A stretch of 64,000 bases of DNA, taken from NCBI GenBank assembly GCA_950295325.1, contig OX485804.1, positions 6,324,001 through 6,388,000 on the forward strand, written 5' to 3'. A program made the position numbers and the translations under genes. Of the stretch, positions 47,139 through 57,716 are shown piece after piece; positions within the stretch are counted from its first letter, which is position 1, and each line of letters begins with the position of its first letter. The DNA is from Polytrichum commune (Eukaryota; Streptophyta; Polytrichopsida; Polytrichales; Polytrichaceae). The notes beneath the pieces are model-generated. The model had not been told where the DNA came from, did no database searches, and was given only the letters and a program-made list of their open reading frames with translations.

Positions 47139-48504
47139 TTTGGGTCGGTCGACCCAAACCCCTCCGCTAGTGTGGGCGGGTTTCAGCCTGACCCTGATCA
47201 TCTGAGGAGTCCATCTTGCCCCTCAAGGTTTGGGTCGGTCGACCCAAACCTTTACTCTCATGAGGCAGTTACTAGGGTGGACACGGAGTCCATCCTGCCC
47301 CTCAATGTTTGGGTCGGTCGACCCAAACCCACCCTCACATGGGGCAAGTACTAGGGTGCGCATGGAGCCCATGCTGCCCCTCAATGTTTGGGTCGGTCGA
47401 CCCAAACCTATCCCCTCGTGAGGCAGGATCTAGAGTGGACAAGGAGCCCATCCTGGCCCTCAAGGTTTGGGTCGGTCGACCCAAACCTATCCCCTCGTGA
47501 GGCAGGGTCTAGAGTGGACAAGGAGCCCATCCTGGCCCTCAAGGTTTGGGTCGGTCGACCCAAACCTATACCCTCATGAGGCAGGTACTAGGGTGGACAC
47601 GGAGTCCATCTTGCCCCTCAAGGTTTGGGTCGGTCGACCCAAACCCACCCTCACATGGGGCAGGTACTAGGGTGCACACTGAGCCCATCCTGCCCCTCAA
47701 TGTTTGGGTCGGTCGACCCAAACCTATACTCTCATGAGGCAGGTACTAGGATGGACACGGAGTCCATCCTGCCCCTCAAGGTTTGGGTCGGTCGACCCAA
47801 ACCTATACCCTCATGAGGCAGGTACTAGGGTGGACACGGAGTCCATCCTACCCCTGAAGGTTTGGGTCGGTCGACCCAAACCCACCTTCACATGAGGCAG
47901 GTACTAGGGTGCACACGGAGCCCATCCTGTCCCTGAAGGTTTGGGTCAGTCGACCCAAACCCACCTTCACATGAGGCAGGTACTAGGGTGCACACGGAGC
48001 CCATCCTGCCCCTGAAGGTTTGGGTCGGTCGACCCAAACCCACCTTCACATGAGGCAGGTACTAGGGTGCACACGGAGCCCATCCTGCCCCTGAAGGTTT
48101 GGGTCGGTCGACCCAAACCCACCTTCACATGAGGCAGGTACTAGGGTGCACACGGAGCCCATCCTGCCCCTGAAGGTTTGGGTCGGTCGACCCAAACCCA
48201 CCCCCACGTGAGGCAGGTACTAGGGTGGACTTTGAGCCCTTCCTGCCCTATAAGGTTTGGGTCGGTCGATCCAAACCTTATCCCACAGTGGGCATGTACT
48301 AGGTTTGACCCATCCCAGTGCCCTTACATAATTTGGGACGGTCTACCCAATCCATCCCCGCTGTGTGGGTGCTCTCTGTGATGAGCCTGAACCCATCTTG
48401 CGAAAACGTTTGGGTCGCTCGACCCAATTTATCCCCACTGTTTGGATGGAATCTGGATGACCATGATCCCATCGTGCCACAAGGTTTGGGTAGGTCGACC
48501 CAAC
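47139..48504. repeat. 79-bp tandem array carrying the palindromic 20-mer (centre GT)
   Basis: About fifteen units of 79 bp, each with TTTGGGTCG-GT-CGACCCAAA followed by a CTCATGAGGCAGGTACTAGG segment and CCATCCTGCCCCTCAAG, then three more-diverged units. Almost all centres are GT; one site has an arm change (47,940, CAGTCG) and the last four decay. It ends about 200 bp before the DUF7869-like gene. The repeated 60-codon frames are artefacts. Confidence 0.96.
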
Positions 48505-48697
48505 CCCAGACCCACCGTGTGGATGGGCTCTAAATGATAGTGTGTCCACTGGCCAACCCAAACCTTTACAGAGCCAATGGCATAGCAGTCATACGAACAT
48601 GTATGAACACTGAGTATTTGCAATATTTTTTATATAAGATGGTTTTTGTATTATTCGATTGGAACCTACAATTTTTGTGGTTTCTTGATAAGGTTCA

Positions 48698-51600
48698 ATG
48701 TTCATGTGTGTAGGCAGAATGAATGGGTTTAGTGAAAGAGGGGATTGGTCATCTGAAGATATGGCCACTTCGCCATCTGCATCTGAGGATGAGATAGACA
48801 TTGTCGGGGAGGATACTTTGGCTGACAGTGCAGATGAAGATCATTTGGATATACCTTCGCCTTCCGTACCGCAATGTCCCATTGCTGAATGTACGGGACT
48901 CTCAAGGGCTTCATGGGTGAATTTGGAGGTGGTACTTCTTAATGACAGTGGAGTTGCTGTGGCAGAGGGGATTTGTCGCAACACCCATCCACAAGATTGC
49001 ATTGATGAAAACCCGCTTGGCACCGAGGACGTTGGGGTTGTCATATTGGAGTCGTTCGTTCATTCCGAGGTGGATCCCACTCATAGGTTCTCCCTCCGGA
49101 GGTGGCCATTGAGGAATGTCACGATTGATGGAGTTAGTTTGTATGAACATGAGCAACGACACTTGCAAATCGAAAAAGAGCAGCAATCAAACATGCGGCC
49201 ACGCAAGGGTCAAAGAAAGTACGATACATTGGCACGTCCTGCTCCGTCTGCAACTGATTGTAAACGTCAAAGGTTGCTCGGGGAGGAGTCCATTAGAGAA
49301 GTTGCCACAAAGGATTGTTGTGTGCATCGTTGTTGCCAATTGTTTCCCCGGGATAAATTGAAGGCCATCCGCGAAGAAATGTGGCTTGGTGATTTCCGTC
49401 TAAGATCCACCAAAAAACTTGATGTGCATAGGGCGATACATGTGAATGGGGCGGGTCGCAAGGTCATCACCATTGAGAGCATAGACGTGTGTTGCAAGGC
49501 ATGGTACACCATTCATGGTGTGTCGAAAGCGGACTTTTATAGACAAGCTGCTTATGCCAAGGAAGGCCGCTGGTCCCGTCACCATGGGAACGTGGGTTTA
49601 AAGAAACCTAGGGAAACAACAAGGCAAGCAACGGCCACTCTAGCAACCATCATTGTCCCGCTTGCCGATGCAATGCCGCACAAAACACGCACACTCACAA
49701 CTGGTGAAAAGGTTGTGGAGAAAGTTCTTCCCACAGGCACAAAATGGAAAGACATATTGTTGGATGTAAATGCAGTTGGCGAGAAGATTGGGTTGGAGCC
49801 AATTTCATCGTCAAAATTGAGTGCAATCAAGAAAGCAAACTTCAGCGAATACATTACAAAAAGACGAGGGGACAAATTTGCAAGGTGCTCTAATTGCGAG
49901 AAGTTGAAGCGCCTTCGGGATGCACACACGATGGGTACCGAGTCGTTTGCGGTGCATCAATTGAACTATTTCAAGCACGTAAACATGCAAGAGGCACACC
50001 GTAATGATTACTACACAAATAGAGCTTTGTCCATCTCCAGGCCCTTGGAAGTTCTTACGGTCATCCATGACAAAATGGACCATGCCAAGACAGCCTCCCT
50101 ATGTTTTGCAAAACGAATCAAGGCCACGGATGGATTTTTTAAGTTGCATGTATCGGTTACAGGTGATCTTCGAAACAATGTTATGACATACCCTAAATAT
50201 TGTTGTATTTTATTCCGTGATGTACTTGAGAACATTGATTCATTCAAAACGATTTAGACATACATAGGTACTAATGACTTTGGGTTGGCATTGTAGGAAT
50301 GATTGCACATGGACACGGTGATGTCAAGTTTGCCCATTATGCTCTTGATTTGTATCCAGCAAATTCAAACCACACGATAGGGTCATTTGCAAGGCTTTTG
50401 CGTGATTTAGAGAAACCGCCAGCCTATTCTTCAGGATTGTTATTTGAAAACACGGGTTCAACACCTTTATATGAAGCAGTGATGGATGGAAAAGATGTAT
50501 GCTTGCATTCGTTGCCCGAACCACCCAGTGAACCGGTGATAGCCAAGAAGTTGCCCCCCACTTTGCGTGTCCAATTGGACAATTGTGCCAAGGACAATAA
50601 AAGTAGATATGTATTTGCATATTGGTCGTTGTTGGTTGCGAAAGGCATTTTCAAGGAGGTTTTTGTGTCCTTCCTATTGGTAGGCCACACGCACGACGAT
50701 ATTGATGCATCATTTGGACGGTGGAGCATGAAGTTGCGGGAGGAGGATTTTCCTACAATCCCGTTATTGATGAAGTCGTACATGGATTTGGAGAACGTTC
50801 CCGTCATCCCCCATATGATTGAGGAGGTGCCAGACTTCAAGGCATTTATAGAACCTTATATTCGAAGTGGAGCTCATCGATTGATTGGCCATACGAAGGC
50901 ACAACAATTCCGGTTCTACATGCGTGACGATGGTGTCCCGGCCATGCAATACAAGTTGTTGTGCACGACACAAGACTAGAGCCCGCCAGAGGGTCTCCTT
51001 GTGTGGTGCGTGGATGCGGATGGGAAGACCATGTTACCGGATGGAGAGCCTAGGCCTTGCAAGCCAATAGCCATGAAGAATTTGGAGGATATTTTGAAAG
51101 GTATATCAGGCTTCATTCAATATTGGGAGAGTTTGAAGATAGCGGATGTTGGCGGATCATGTTGGCATCGTTATGGGAGTTGGATACATTATTGGACACG
51201 TGTTCGTGCGGCCTTGGCAGATCTCCACCAAGATAGCCCTCATACTTTGAGGCACGGATTTTGGCCACAAACTCGTATCGATGTACAAGCTTCGGAGGCT
51301 AGTCTTTTGAGTAATGGAGAGGTTCGCGAGGAGTTTGATATGGACGACCATTACGTTGGGCCTGCTAGTAGTCGTCCGCCACCATCTTTCCGCATTGCAG
51401 TGGATTGTCATGAAGGTTATATGCTCATTTTGCGTCCTGGAGATGAGACATATGCAAAGCCAGTGTGGGTGGCAAGAGCTTTGTCCAATCAAAATTTTGT
51501 ATCTTCCAGCCCTCATTTTCGACAAATACAAGTGGAGTACTACCGACCGACAGCACGGAATGAAGATGTTGTTCGGCATTATACAGGCTGGGATACAAAC

Positions 51601-51783
51601 CAACACTTTCGGTGGAAGGTGGATTCTGAGCACGGTCCATCTTGGGTAGATACAGATTCCATATTCATAGCATGGAAACCACGGAAAAATCATAGTGGAT
51701 CAGTGTCCATCCCTCAAAAGTACATAACTTTTGCAAAAGACAACCTTGCTCGGATCGGAGAAGAAGCAACCCACGTTGAATGA
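48698..51783 (+). pseudogene. DUF7869-like transposase candidate with a premature stop
   Basis: Exons 48698-50162 and 50297-51783 (donor ACAG/GTGATC, acceptor TTGTAG) join to give the FFKLHVSVTGMIAHGHGD segment. The frame is open for 715 residues to a TAG at 50,977-50,979, then open in the same frame for another 267 residues to 51,783, so a single nonsense change splits an otherwise intact protein of about 983 positions. Residues 160-330 are basic with Cys/His pairs (CCVHRCC; CSNCEKLKRLRD around 400). The core has LDNCAKDNKSRY (Asp at about 583) and GHTHDDIDASF (about 618-628), which I know from a eukaryotic family I believe is named DUF7869. The Asp/His spacing is compatible with an RNase-H-like nuclease, hence transposase candidate by inference. 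Translation could start at 48,698 or 48,719. The 79-bp palindrome array lies directly upstream. Confidence 0.75.
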
Positions 51784-52286
51784 GAAGTTGGTAGGATTGT
51801 GTTAGCATGATTATAGTGTAAACTGTGATTCGACGAATATATATTACTCATATGTGTGCTCCTCAAACTTGGGGCAAAGTTTGGGTAGAACTTGCGAATG
51901 CTATATTGTTTGGGGTTGGATGAATATCCATTTACTATATTTCAATACAATTGTGAAGTTCATTTTTTTATTAAGTTTGGGACTAAATTTTCCATTGAAG
52001 AAAAATGCATTTATTGCATGCACTTTGTATGTTGCAATGTCTATATTTTATTGACCATGCTATTAATAGAAATCATTTTATATGTTTTTTGGGTGAAACT
52101 AGTTTGGAGTGCTCTACCCAAAGTGTTTTTGTTGATGAAGTTGGTGTTGAGTGCTCTACCATATGTGCTTATGTCCACACATAATAGATTTGGGATATTA
52201 GAACATATAATATATTTGAGATTGTTCGCAATATAGTTTCGGAACACGGAATGTTGTTTGATCCATATATTAATTTGAGACTAGAG
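51784..52286. other. 3' flank and right subterminal region of the large element
   Basis: AT-rich, non-coding. It has a duplicated GAGTGCTCTACC(C/A) motif at about 52,106 and 52,149. The bases just inside the right TIR form GAGACTAGAGAAAGTCTC, a small hairpin. Confidence 0.5.
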
Positions 52287-52314
52287 AAAGTCTCAATTTA
52301 ACGAATATAGTGTT
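52287..52314 (-). repeat. Right terminal inverted repeat of the large element
   Basis: Exact inverse of 34,616-34,643, ending ...ATATAGTGTT, followed by the ATTT target duplication. Confidence 0.9.
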
Positions 52315-52640
52315 ATTTCTTGGCAACTTCCAAAAACCTGGGGAGGAGTTGGGCTCACTTGGAGACCACTTGAAAAAACTTGAAATCTAGTTTTAACAAA
52401 CTTGTTTTGTAGACTTGTAGTCTTGGGACCGAGACAACAAAATCCCATTTTTCAAACACCTTTTGGAAACCTTGGAACGCGTTGTCGGTGTCATTTGTAG
52501 ACCACTTGAAGCAAATAAACTTATGTAACTTTAACCAACTTCACCAACTTCACAATGCCCAAAATCTTGACATTGAAATTTGAAACATCTGTAGCTACAT
52601 GAGAAACCAAAGATTAAGCCATGTAAAAAAATATGCAAAT
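52315..52640. repeat. Degenerate tandem repeat, right flank of the large element
   Basis: Same family as 34,276-34,615: a GTCTTGGGACC-GAGACAACAAAATCCCATTTTTC unit and CCCAAAATCTTGACATTG at about 52,558. It forms the other half of the insertion site. Confidence 0.65.
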
Positions 52641-52954
52641 AAAATTGAAATTTGTAGCCAACAAATTAAAAGATCATCTCATATATAAACTATATTTTAA
52701 TAAGCTTATCAAGTATGGTAACTCAACTTAGTTTAATGTTCAGTACTCAAACCCTCCTTGCGGTTGTGTGGTGGCACTTTGGACACCTCAAAGAAGTTGC
52801 CCATGCATCTCTCTATTTTGGATCCCTATAGTCTTGAACTTCTTTAGACAATAAAACAAACTGTTCCATTTGAAACAAAACCAACAACGAAACACTTGCA
52901 ACAACCCAATGATAAGAGAAGTCACAACATATATTTATCTAGCCTTTGCTTGAT

Positions 52955-55145
52955 TCAAGGGCAGAATGTGACTTGGTAATTGCTGGTCGTGGGGCACCCA
53001 TACACATGGTTGGCGTTGTCGGTGGAGTAAGAATACGCGTCGGGGCACGCAGAGGCAAATTTCTCGGTGCCGGAAGTTGCAACAGTTCCTGTGCCGTCAG
53101 TGTTGTAGCAACCGTCTCCCGGGGCACCGGTGAGCGTGTTGGGTGACGTGCAGAAGGAGTTGAGGTCGCTGATGGAGCAGGTGGGGTTAGTGCATGTGGT
53201 TCCGCTTGGGTTCACACCGCCGGCAATCGATGTCACACTGATCTCCATGCCGAGGTTGTATGCATTCTGTAGAATTTGCGCAATTGAAACTTCCAAATGA
53301 TTAGCTTTTCCACGGGAGGGTCACATAATCTGCACTAAACCATCCAAGTTACCAGAACATGCATGTTTCTAGCCTAGTGTGTATATATGTGTATCCAGCA
53401 CAGATTACTTCGTAGTTCACTTAGGTATATCTTCAAGTTGTGATGAATTGTATATGTATAACCAATTGACTGTTCACCCATCTACAAGCCCGGCTGATTC
53501 TACAAGCGATGACGAGGTTGTTTGCATTCTGCAGTGTTCGTGGAAAGTCTATTTGGTTGGCCTTCCTGGGGACGACACAATTAGAACTCAATCATAGTTA
53601 GGATTACACAGAATTTGGAACTCACACATCCAGCCCAGATGGACATATGATGAATATCTCTCACGATCGTGAATTGTCCAAAGCCTACAATAGAGAAGAG
53701 AATGGGCAACAAGCTCCAGTAACATCAACCGCAACCCGGTGTTATGATGGGAATGCTCTCGGCGTGGATAGATAATGCATTTCCATCATTTCCACGTGTA
53801 TCGGCCTCCTGGGAGGATGTGACTCGAGTACAATTAATGAGGAATAAAGAGATCTCTCAATCAAAACAGCAGAAAGAAACCATCACTCATGCCGGTTGTT
53901 CGACACGTCAACATTATAATATACATGTTTGGACATCTTACCACGTTGCTGATGTCATAGGAATCCTCGTTACCAGAGTTGATGGTGAACTCCGCGAGAT
54001 TTGCCTGAGGCTTGGCATTGTTCCCGGTTGTGGTTCCAGATCCCTCTTTGGCTGGGTACGCCCAGATTACACCTGCGGTCCAAGTAGAGCCCACATCAAG
54101 GGAATACGAGCCTCCGTTGGCACTCAGATTGTCGAAGCACGCCAATGCGCTATTGTTATCCGTCTTGCACGCATTCAAGTTCTCGGAGCACGAATTCACA
54201 ATGTTGATCGTAGCAGCTGCACAATATTATACACAAGGCAAGCGATATCTTGAATTAATAGGTACCTTAAGGCTAGTGTTAATCAATTTATCAATTGTGC
54301 AACATCTTCACGTCTACCATGCCAGTGACTCATGTGAAGGATGATCATCAAGACTTGTTCGATATATGCTTCTGATATCGAGGATTTCCATTGGATCATA
54401 TATGATGCAAAAACTACCATTAACTTTTGACATCAAATCATGGGACACTCTCTGCTATAAAAGAATATATGGAGGCCACTCTACATAACAGAACACATCA
54501 ATTTTAACGCCACAATAAGTCAATTAGACAATGTCATACACGTGTAAGTCAAAACCAATACAACATCGCAGTCTAATTAATCTCAAATGACTCAAATCCA
54601 GTGTTAGACCCATAACCATTTGGTGCATAAGGTGGAAATCTGGTATTGGGGAAGACGACGCCTTCTACTTAGCATGACCCTCTCCTTCCCTCAATCTAAT
54701 TTGTGGACCTGCATGATCGAAGTGTCTAGAGAAGAGGGCTCCAAAATGGGTATGTACAGTAATCCCTCTCGACCCTTCCGGACCTCGAAGATTAATTAGT
54801 CGATAACCATTTGACACACGAAATGGCGTTCCGGCACTGGGAAATAGGATTAACTTCCCCATAATGCAACCTCGCCCTCCCCCATATATCTTCAACCTCG
54901 ATCATCGATCTCCAAAGTTAGAGGGCCTAGATCTGGTTGTGGTCCAGACATTATCCAAAGGGGAGGACGCCAAAGCAGTTATGTCCATTAACCCCGCTCA
55001 AGCCTCCCCTAACGTGTAACCAAGGGCTTCCAAAATTGGGTAGAAGTAACAAACCATGAATAGAGGCAGCCATCACCAACGCCATAACAGCACCCGCTTG
55101 CAAGCGCAGGAGGGCAGCGGCTCTCTCAGAACGTGCCATCGCCAT
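52955..55145 (-). CDS. Secreted small thaumatin-like protein (3 exons)
   Basis: Exons 55145-55055, 54216-53942 and 53266-52955 join in frame to 225 residues. Exon 1 encodes an N-terminal signal peptide (MAMARSERAAALLRLQAG, then hydrophobic AVMALVMAASIHA), with likely cleavage before ATINIVNSC. The mature part of about 195 residues has many cysteines and thaumatin-family hallmarks: TINIVNSC start, VGSTWTAGVIWA, NLAEFTIN, DSYDISNVNAYNLGM and CPDAYSY...VYGCPTTSNYQVTFCP end. These proteins (PR-5 family) are secreted and often antifungal or stress-induced; this is a small-type member. Splice sites are canonical. An upstream in-frame TTG at 55,190 is not needed. Two dead exons of a paralogue lie at 9,960 and 24,663. 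A TATA box lies 138 bp upstream. Confidence 0.9.
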
Positions 55146-55282
55146 CTTCAAGCTTTGAAAGAGCACTAGATTGAACCGAGTGATTTGCAAACTCCTCTTG
55201 ATATCAGAGTCGCGTGGTAAACTTATGAATGCACAAATGATCTACTTGAAATGGTTGTGCAGAACGTACAGGATGTGAGGAC

Positions 55283-55290
55283 TATTTATA
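55283..55290 (-). promoter_or_regulatory. TATA box of the thaumatin-like gene
   Basis: TATAAATA on the minus strand, about 138 bp upstream of the ATG, in a good position for a short 5'UTR. Confidence 0.65.
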
Positions 55291-56227
55291 CTTCTAGCAG
55301 CTGCAAGGCCCCAACTTAGAGATAACGTCACCAAACTTGTGAATCACCAAAGTTACTTCTCAAGAGTAAGCTACCGTAGTAGTCTACTGGTACAGCAGCA
55401 GCTATACACAACCCGTGGCTGAATCTCGAGAACAATTCTACTGTATTCAACTATTCTCTACCAGATCAGACAAAAGAATGACTGGGATGTAGACAAACTT
55501 AGAAGCTTTGGAGAGAAGTCAAAATCTCTTTGGGAAATTTGCAGACACATGTCGCCAAGCTCAAGCTAGCGATTACTCAACTTCAGAAGCTACTGTAACA
55601 AGTTCACAAGATTCCAGCTCAAGATGTTCTGCGGATTGATTCTAGTGGCAAGTAATTATAGGGATGAGAGGTACACCGTGTATGATATTTAGTGTCACGT
55701 ACTATATTTGCGAAGGGCCTAAACTAGATGCTTAGAGGTCTCAAAGTGTCATGTCCTTTAATTGCCAATTTGATATTATTTGTCAACATAAGTAATTTTT
55801 TGAAGTGAATTTTTTTATTTATGTTATGATATTTAGCGTAGCACATTAAGATACTTAAGATGATGATTTTGTGTTTAGTATGTAAGGGCAAGATATTATT
55901 GAGCATAGTAATGGGAAGTGTCATGTGTTTACAATTTAGTATTCAAGAGGAAGATATTTTTTAGTGTACTAATGCCAAGTGTCTTTGTGTACACTTTTAA
56001 TCAACTTGTAGACCACCTTGTAACACACACATACACCTCATAACATCATTGAACATTCTCATCCCAAGATATTAGTAAGCACATTTGAATGCCAAGTGTC
56101 ATGAGGTGACACTAATGGTGAAGTTGTTGATCATTATCATAACCTAGCATATGCCTCAAAATAAGGTAAGTGACACTGTTACACAAGTGACACTAAATAC
56201 CATAAACGATATCCCATAGATGGTGTA

Positions 56228-56869
56228 CAGTAATCTCCCGCTTAAGTACGCACTTTAAACTTGAGCCGTTGGTGCGCACTTAGTTGGTAGGTGCGTACTT
56301 TACTTATATTTCTTTTTAAACCCTCTGATTCGATGAATTACAACGGGTAACAAATGAAACTTGAGGCAACCCGCTTGACCGAAGCCCAACGATGTGAAAT
56401 CATTACAAAGTTGAGCAAACCAAACGCGCCAAGCAAGTAGGCACTTGGACATGAGTACGTAGTCACTGAAAGCACCATCTGGAAAGTTAGGGACAATCAA
56501 GAGAACATACTACAACGAAATCCAACCTATCGAGACATTTGTTGAATCTGAAAGTGCTACCGACTTCAAAGGCTTTGAAGCTGTACACAACAATGTCCTC
56601 GACATTGACAATCAATTCCTTTGCTCTAATGTTCAAATGAAAGCTAAACAAATGTATGATGAACTGCGACGATCATTTGAGACGGTTCAGTGAAACATTA
56701 ACAAACTAACATTGAATTTCAACTATAAAAAATTCATGCATTCATGGCAAATAACTATGCGTGACATGTTCAAACAAAAAATGTATGAACCCTATTTTTT
56801 GTCAACAAAATTGCACACTTAACTAGGATGCGTACTTAAACGGGTGCGTACTTAAGTGGGAGATTACTG
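56228..56869. mobile_element. 642-bp TA-flanked element with CAGTAATCTCCC ends (pogo-like)
   Basis: Terminal inverted repeats begin CAGTAATCTCCC and continue CTTAAGTACGCAC-like on both sides (about 26 bp with one or two mismatches). TA duplications at 56,226-56,227 and 56,870-56,871. Copy A shows the empty GGTGTAGTCGTATG. CAGT termini with TA duplication fit pogo/Tigger-type mariner elements. The interior between about 56,520 and 56,700 looks like remnant transposase coding sequence (FKGFEAVHNNV, KQMYDELRRSFE when read on plus), so this may be an internally deleted derivative. Confidence 0.85.
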
Positions 56870-57124
56870 TAGTCGTATGCTTGTGCATGTAGCAAGTGTG
56901 AAAATGAGCAACATGAATATTTATAGTAGCTGCAATTGACAGTTGTCTGTACTACGTACAGTGAGTCAGTGACATGAGATGACATCCTCAAAAGTTAAAC
57001 TGACGTCAATACACTTATTTAAATAGGTATATTACAGTATGTTATGTTGTCTTTACAGACACTGGCACACATCAGCCAAATTTGGGGGATCGTCAGAGGC
57101 TGGAAATTGTGCAGACACGAAGAT

Positions 57125-57350
57125 CAGTGATCGGGGAGATCTTTGGGCATAATCTGCTGAGATCCTAATGTTTGCAAGTCCAACTGGTTACATGTTGACA
57201 GCCGCCGGTTTTCTTTTATTAAATTAGGGTACATTCTATAAATTCCTCTAAAATGATCGGTAATTTTCCTGCAGTCTTGAACTTAAACCGGTTATTTCTC
57301 AAACTCAACTGAATCATCTGTAACTAACTGCCGGCTCTCCTCGATCATTG
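57125..57350. mobile_element. 226-bp insertion with 8-bp target duplication
   Basis: Ends CAGTGATCGGGGA and (inverted) CAATGATCGAGGA, flanked by ACGAAGAT at 57,117-57,124 and 57,351-57,358. Copy A has one ACGAAGAT (26,985-26,992). A hAT-like short element. Its sequence matches about 32,750-32,975 in inverted orientation. Confidence 0.85.
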
Positions 57351-57443
57351 ACGAAGATTTTAAGTACATAGGGATGGCAACGCTGAAAGGTGAAATTCTC
57401 ATTGAATCATCACTGTAATGTGCTTCCTTGTTCATCTTTTTAG

Positions 57444-57716
57444 ATGCTGGAATATAACTTCTACTTAGGATCTGAATGGTCTCAAGCAATAAAAGACTGC
57501 CATGTGGCAAAAGCGCAAGAATATTTGATTATTGAACGTCGAAGGAGGAAGCACTCTAGGGTAGTATGTTTATGGAAATCTGCAGAGTCTAGACATGCAA
57601 CATTGACATATGTGTGCAGATGTCAGCTTACCTTGCAAAGAGTAGCCAGACTTAACTTAACAACCTGTGGCCGATGCAGACTGTCTGGAATCTCACTTTG
57701 TTTGACAACACTTTGA
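57444..57716 (+). CDS. Conserved 90-codon frame of unknown function, copy B
   Basis: Same frame as 27,797-28,069, starting MLEYNFYLGSEW. The C-terminal 20 residues are shifted by a small insertion (TTAAC duplicated), which argues against strong coding constraint. No recognisable domain. Confidence 0.2.
   Translation: MLEYNFYLGSEWSQAIKDCHVAKAQEYLIIERRRRKHSRVVCLWKSAESRHATLTYVCRCQLTLQRVARLNLTTCGRCRLSGISLCLTTL

Larger units (their letters stand above)
34616..52314. mobile_element. 17.7-kb TIR transposon with DUF7869-like and ParB/MTase/HAD-like genes
   Basis: Perfect 28-bp terminal inverted repeats begin AACACTATATTCG at 34,616 and end at 52,314. The flanking ATTT at 34,612-34,615 and 52,315-52,318 is a 4-bp target duplication. 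The flanks are two halves of one repeat unit, so the ends are well supported. Contents in order: subterminal repeats, a minus-strand gene of at least four and perhaps six exons (35.1-42.35 kb), non-coding DNA with hairpins and a foldback (43-47 kb), a 79-bp tandem array and a plus-strand DUF7869-like gene (48.7-51.8 kb). About 45 copies of a 20-bp palindrome occur only here. The superfamily is unknown to me: a 4-bp duplication occurs in Sola, Chapaev and others, but I recognise none of their transposases. Confidence 0.82.

Noticed and set aside
40519-48381. Many frames encoding VWVDRPKL, LGRSTQT or FGSVDPN repeats
   Set aside because: These are the six-frame readings of the 20-bp palindrome and its spacers; they have no start, composition or context of a gene.
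50163-50296. Continuation of the DUF7869-like exon 1 frame to 50,257
   Set aside because: The frame runs into an intron: donor ACAG/GTGATC and acceptor TTGTAG/GA restore the FKLHVSVTGMIAHGHG segment.
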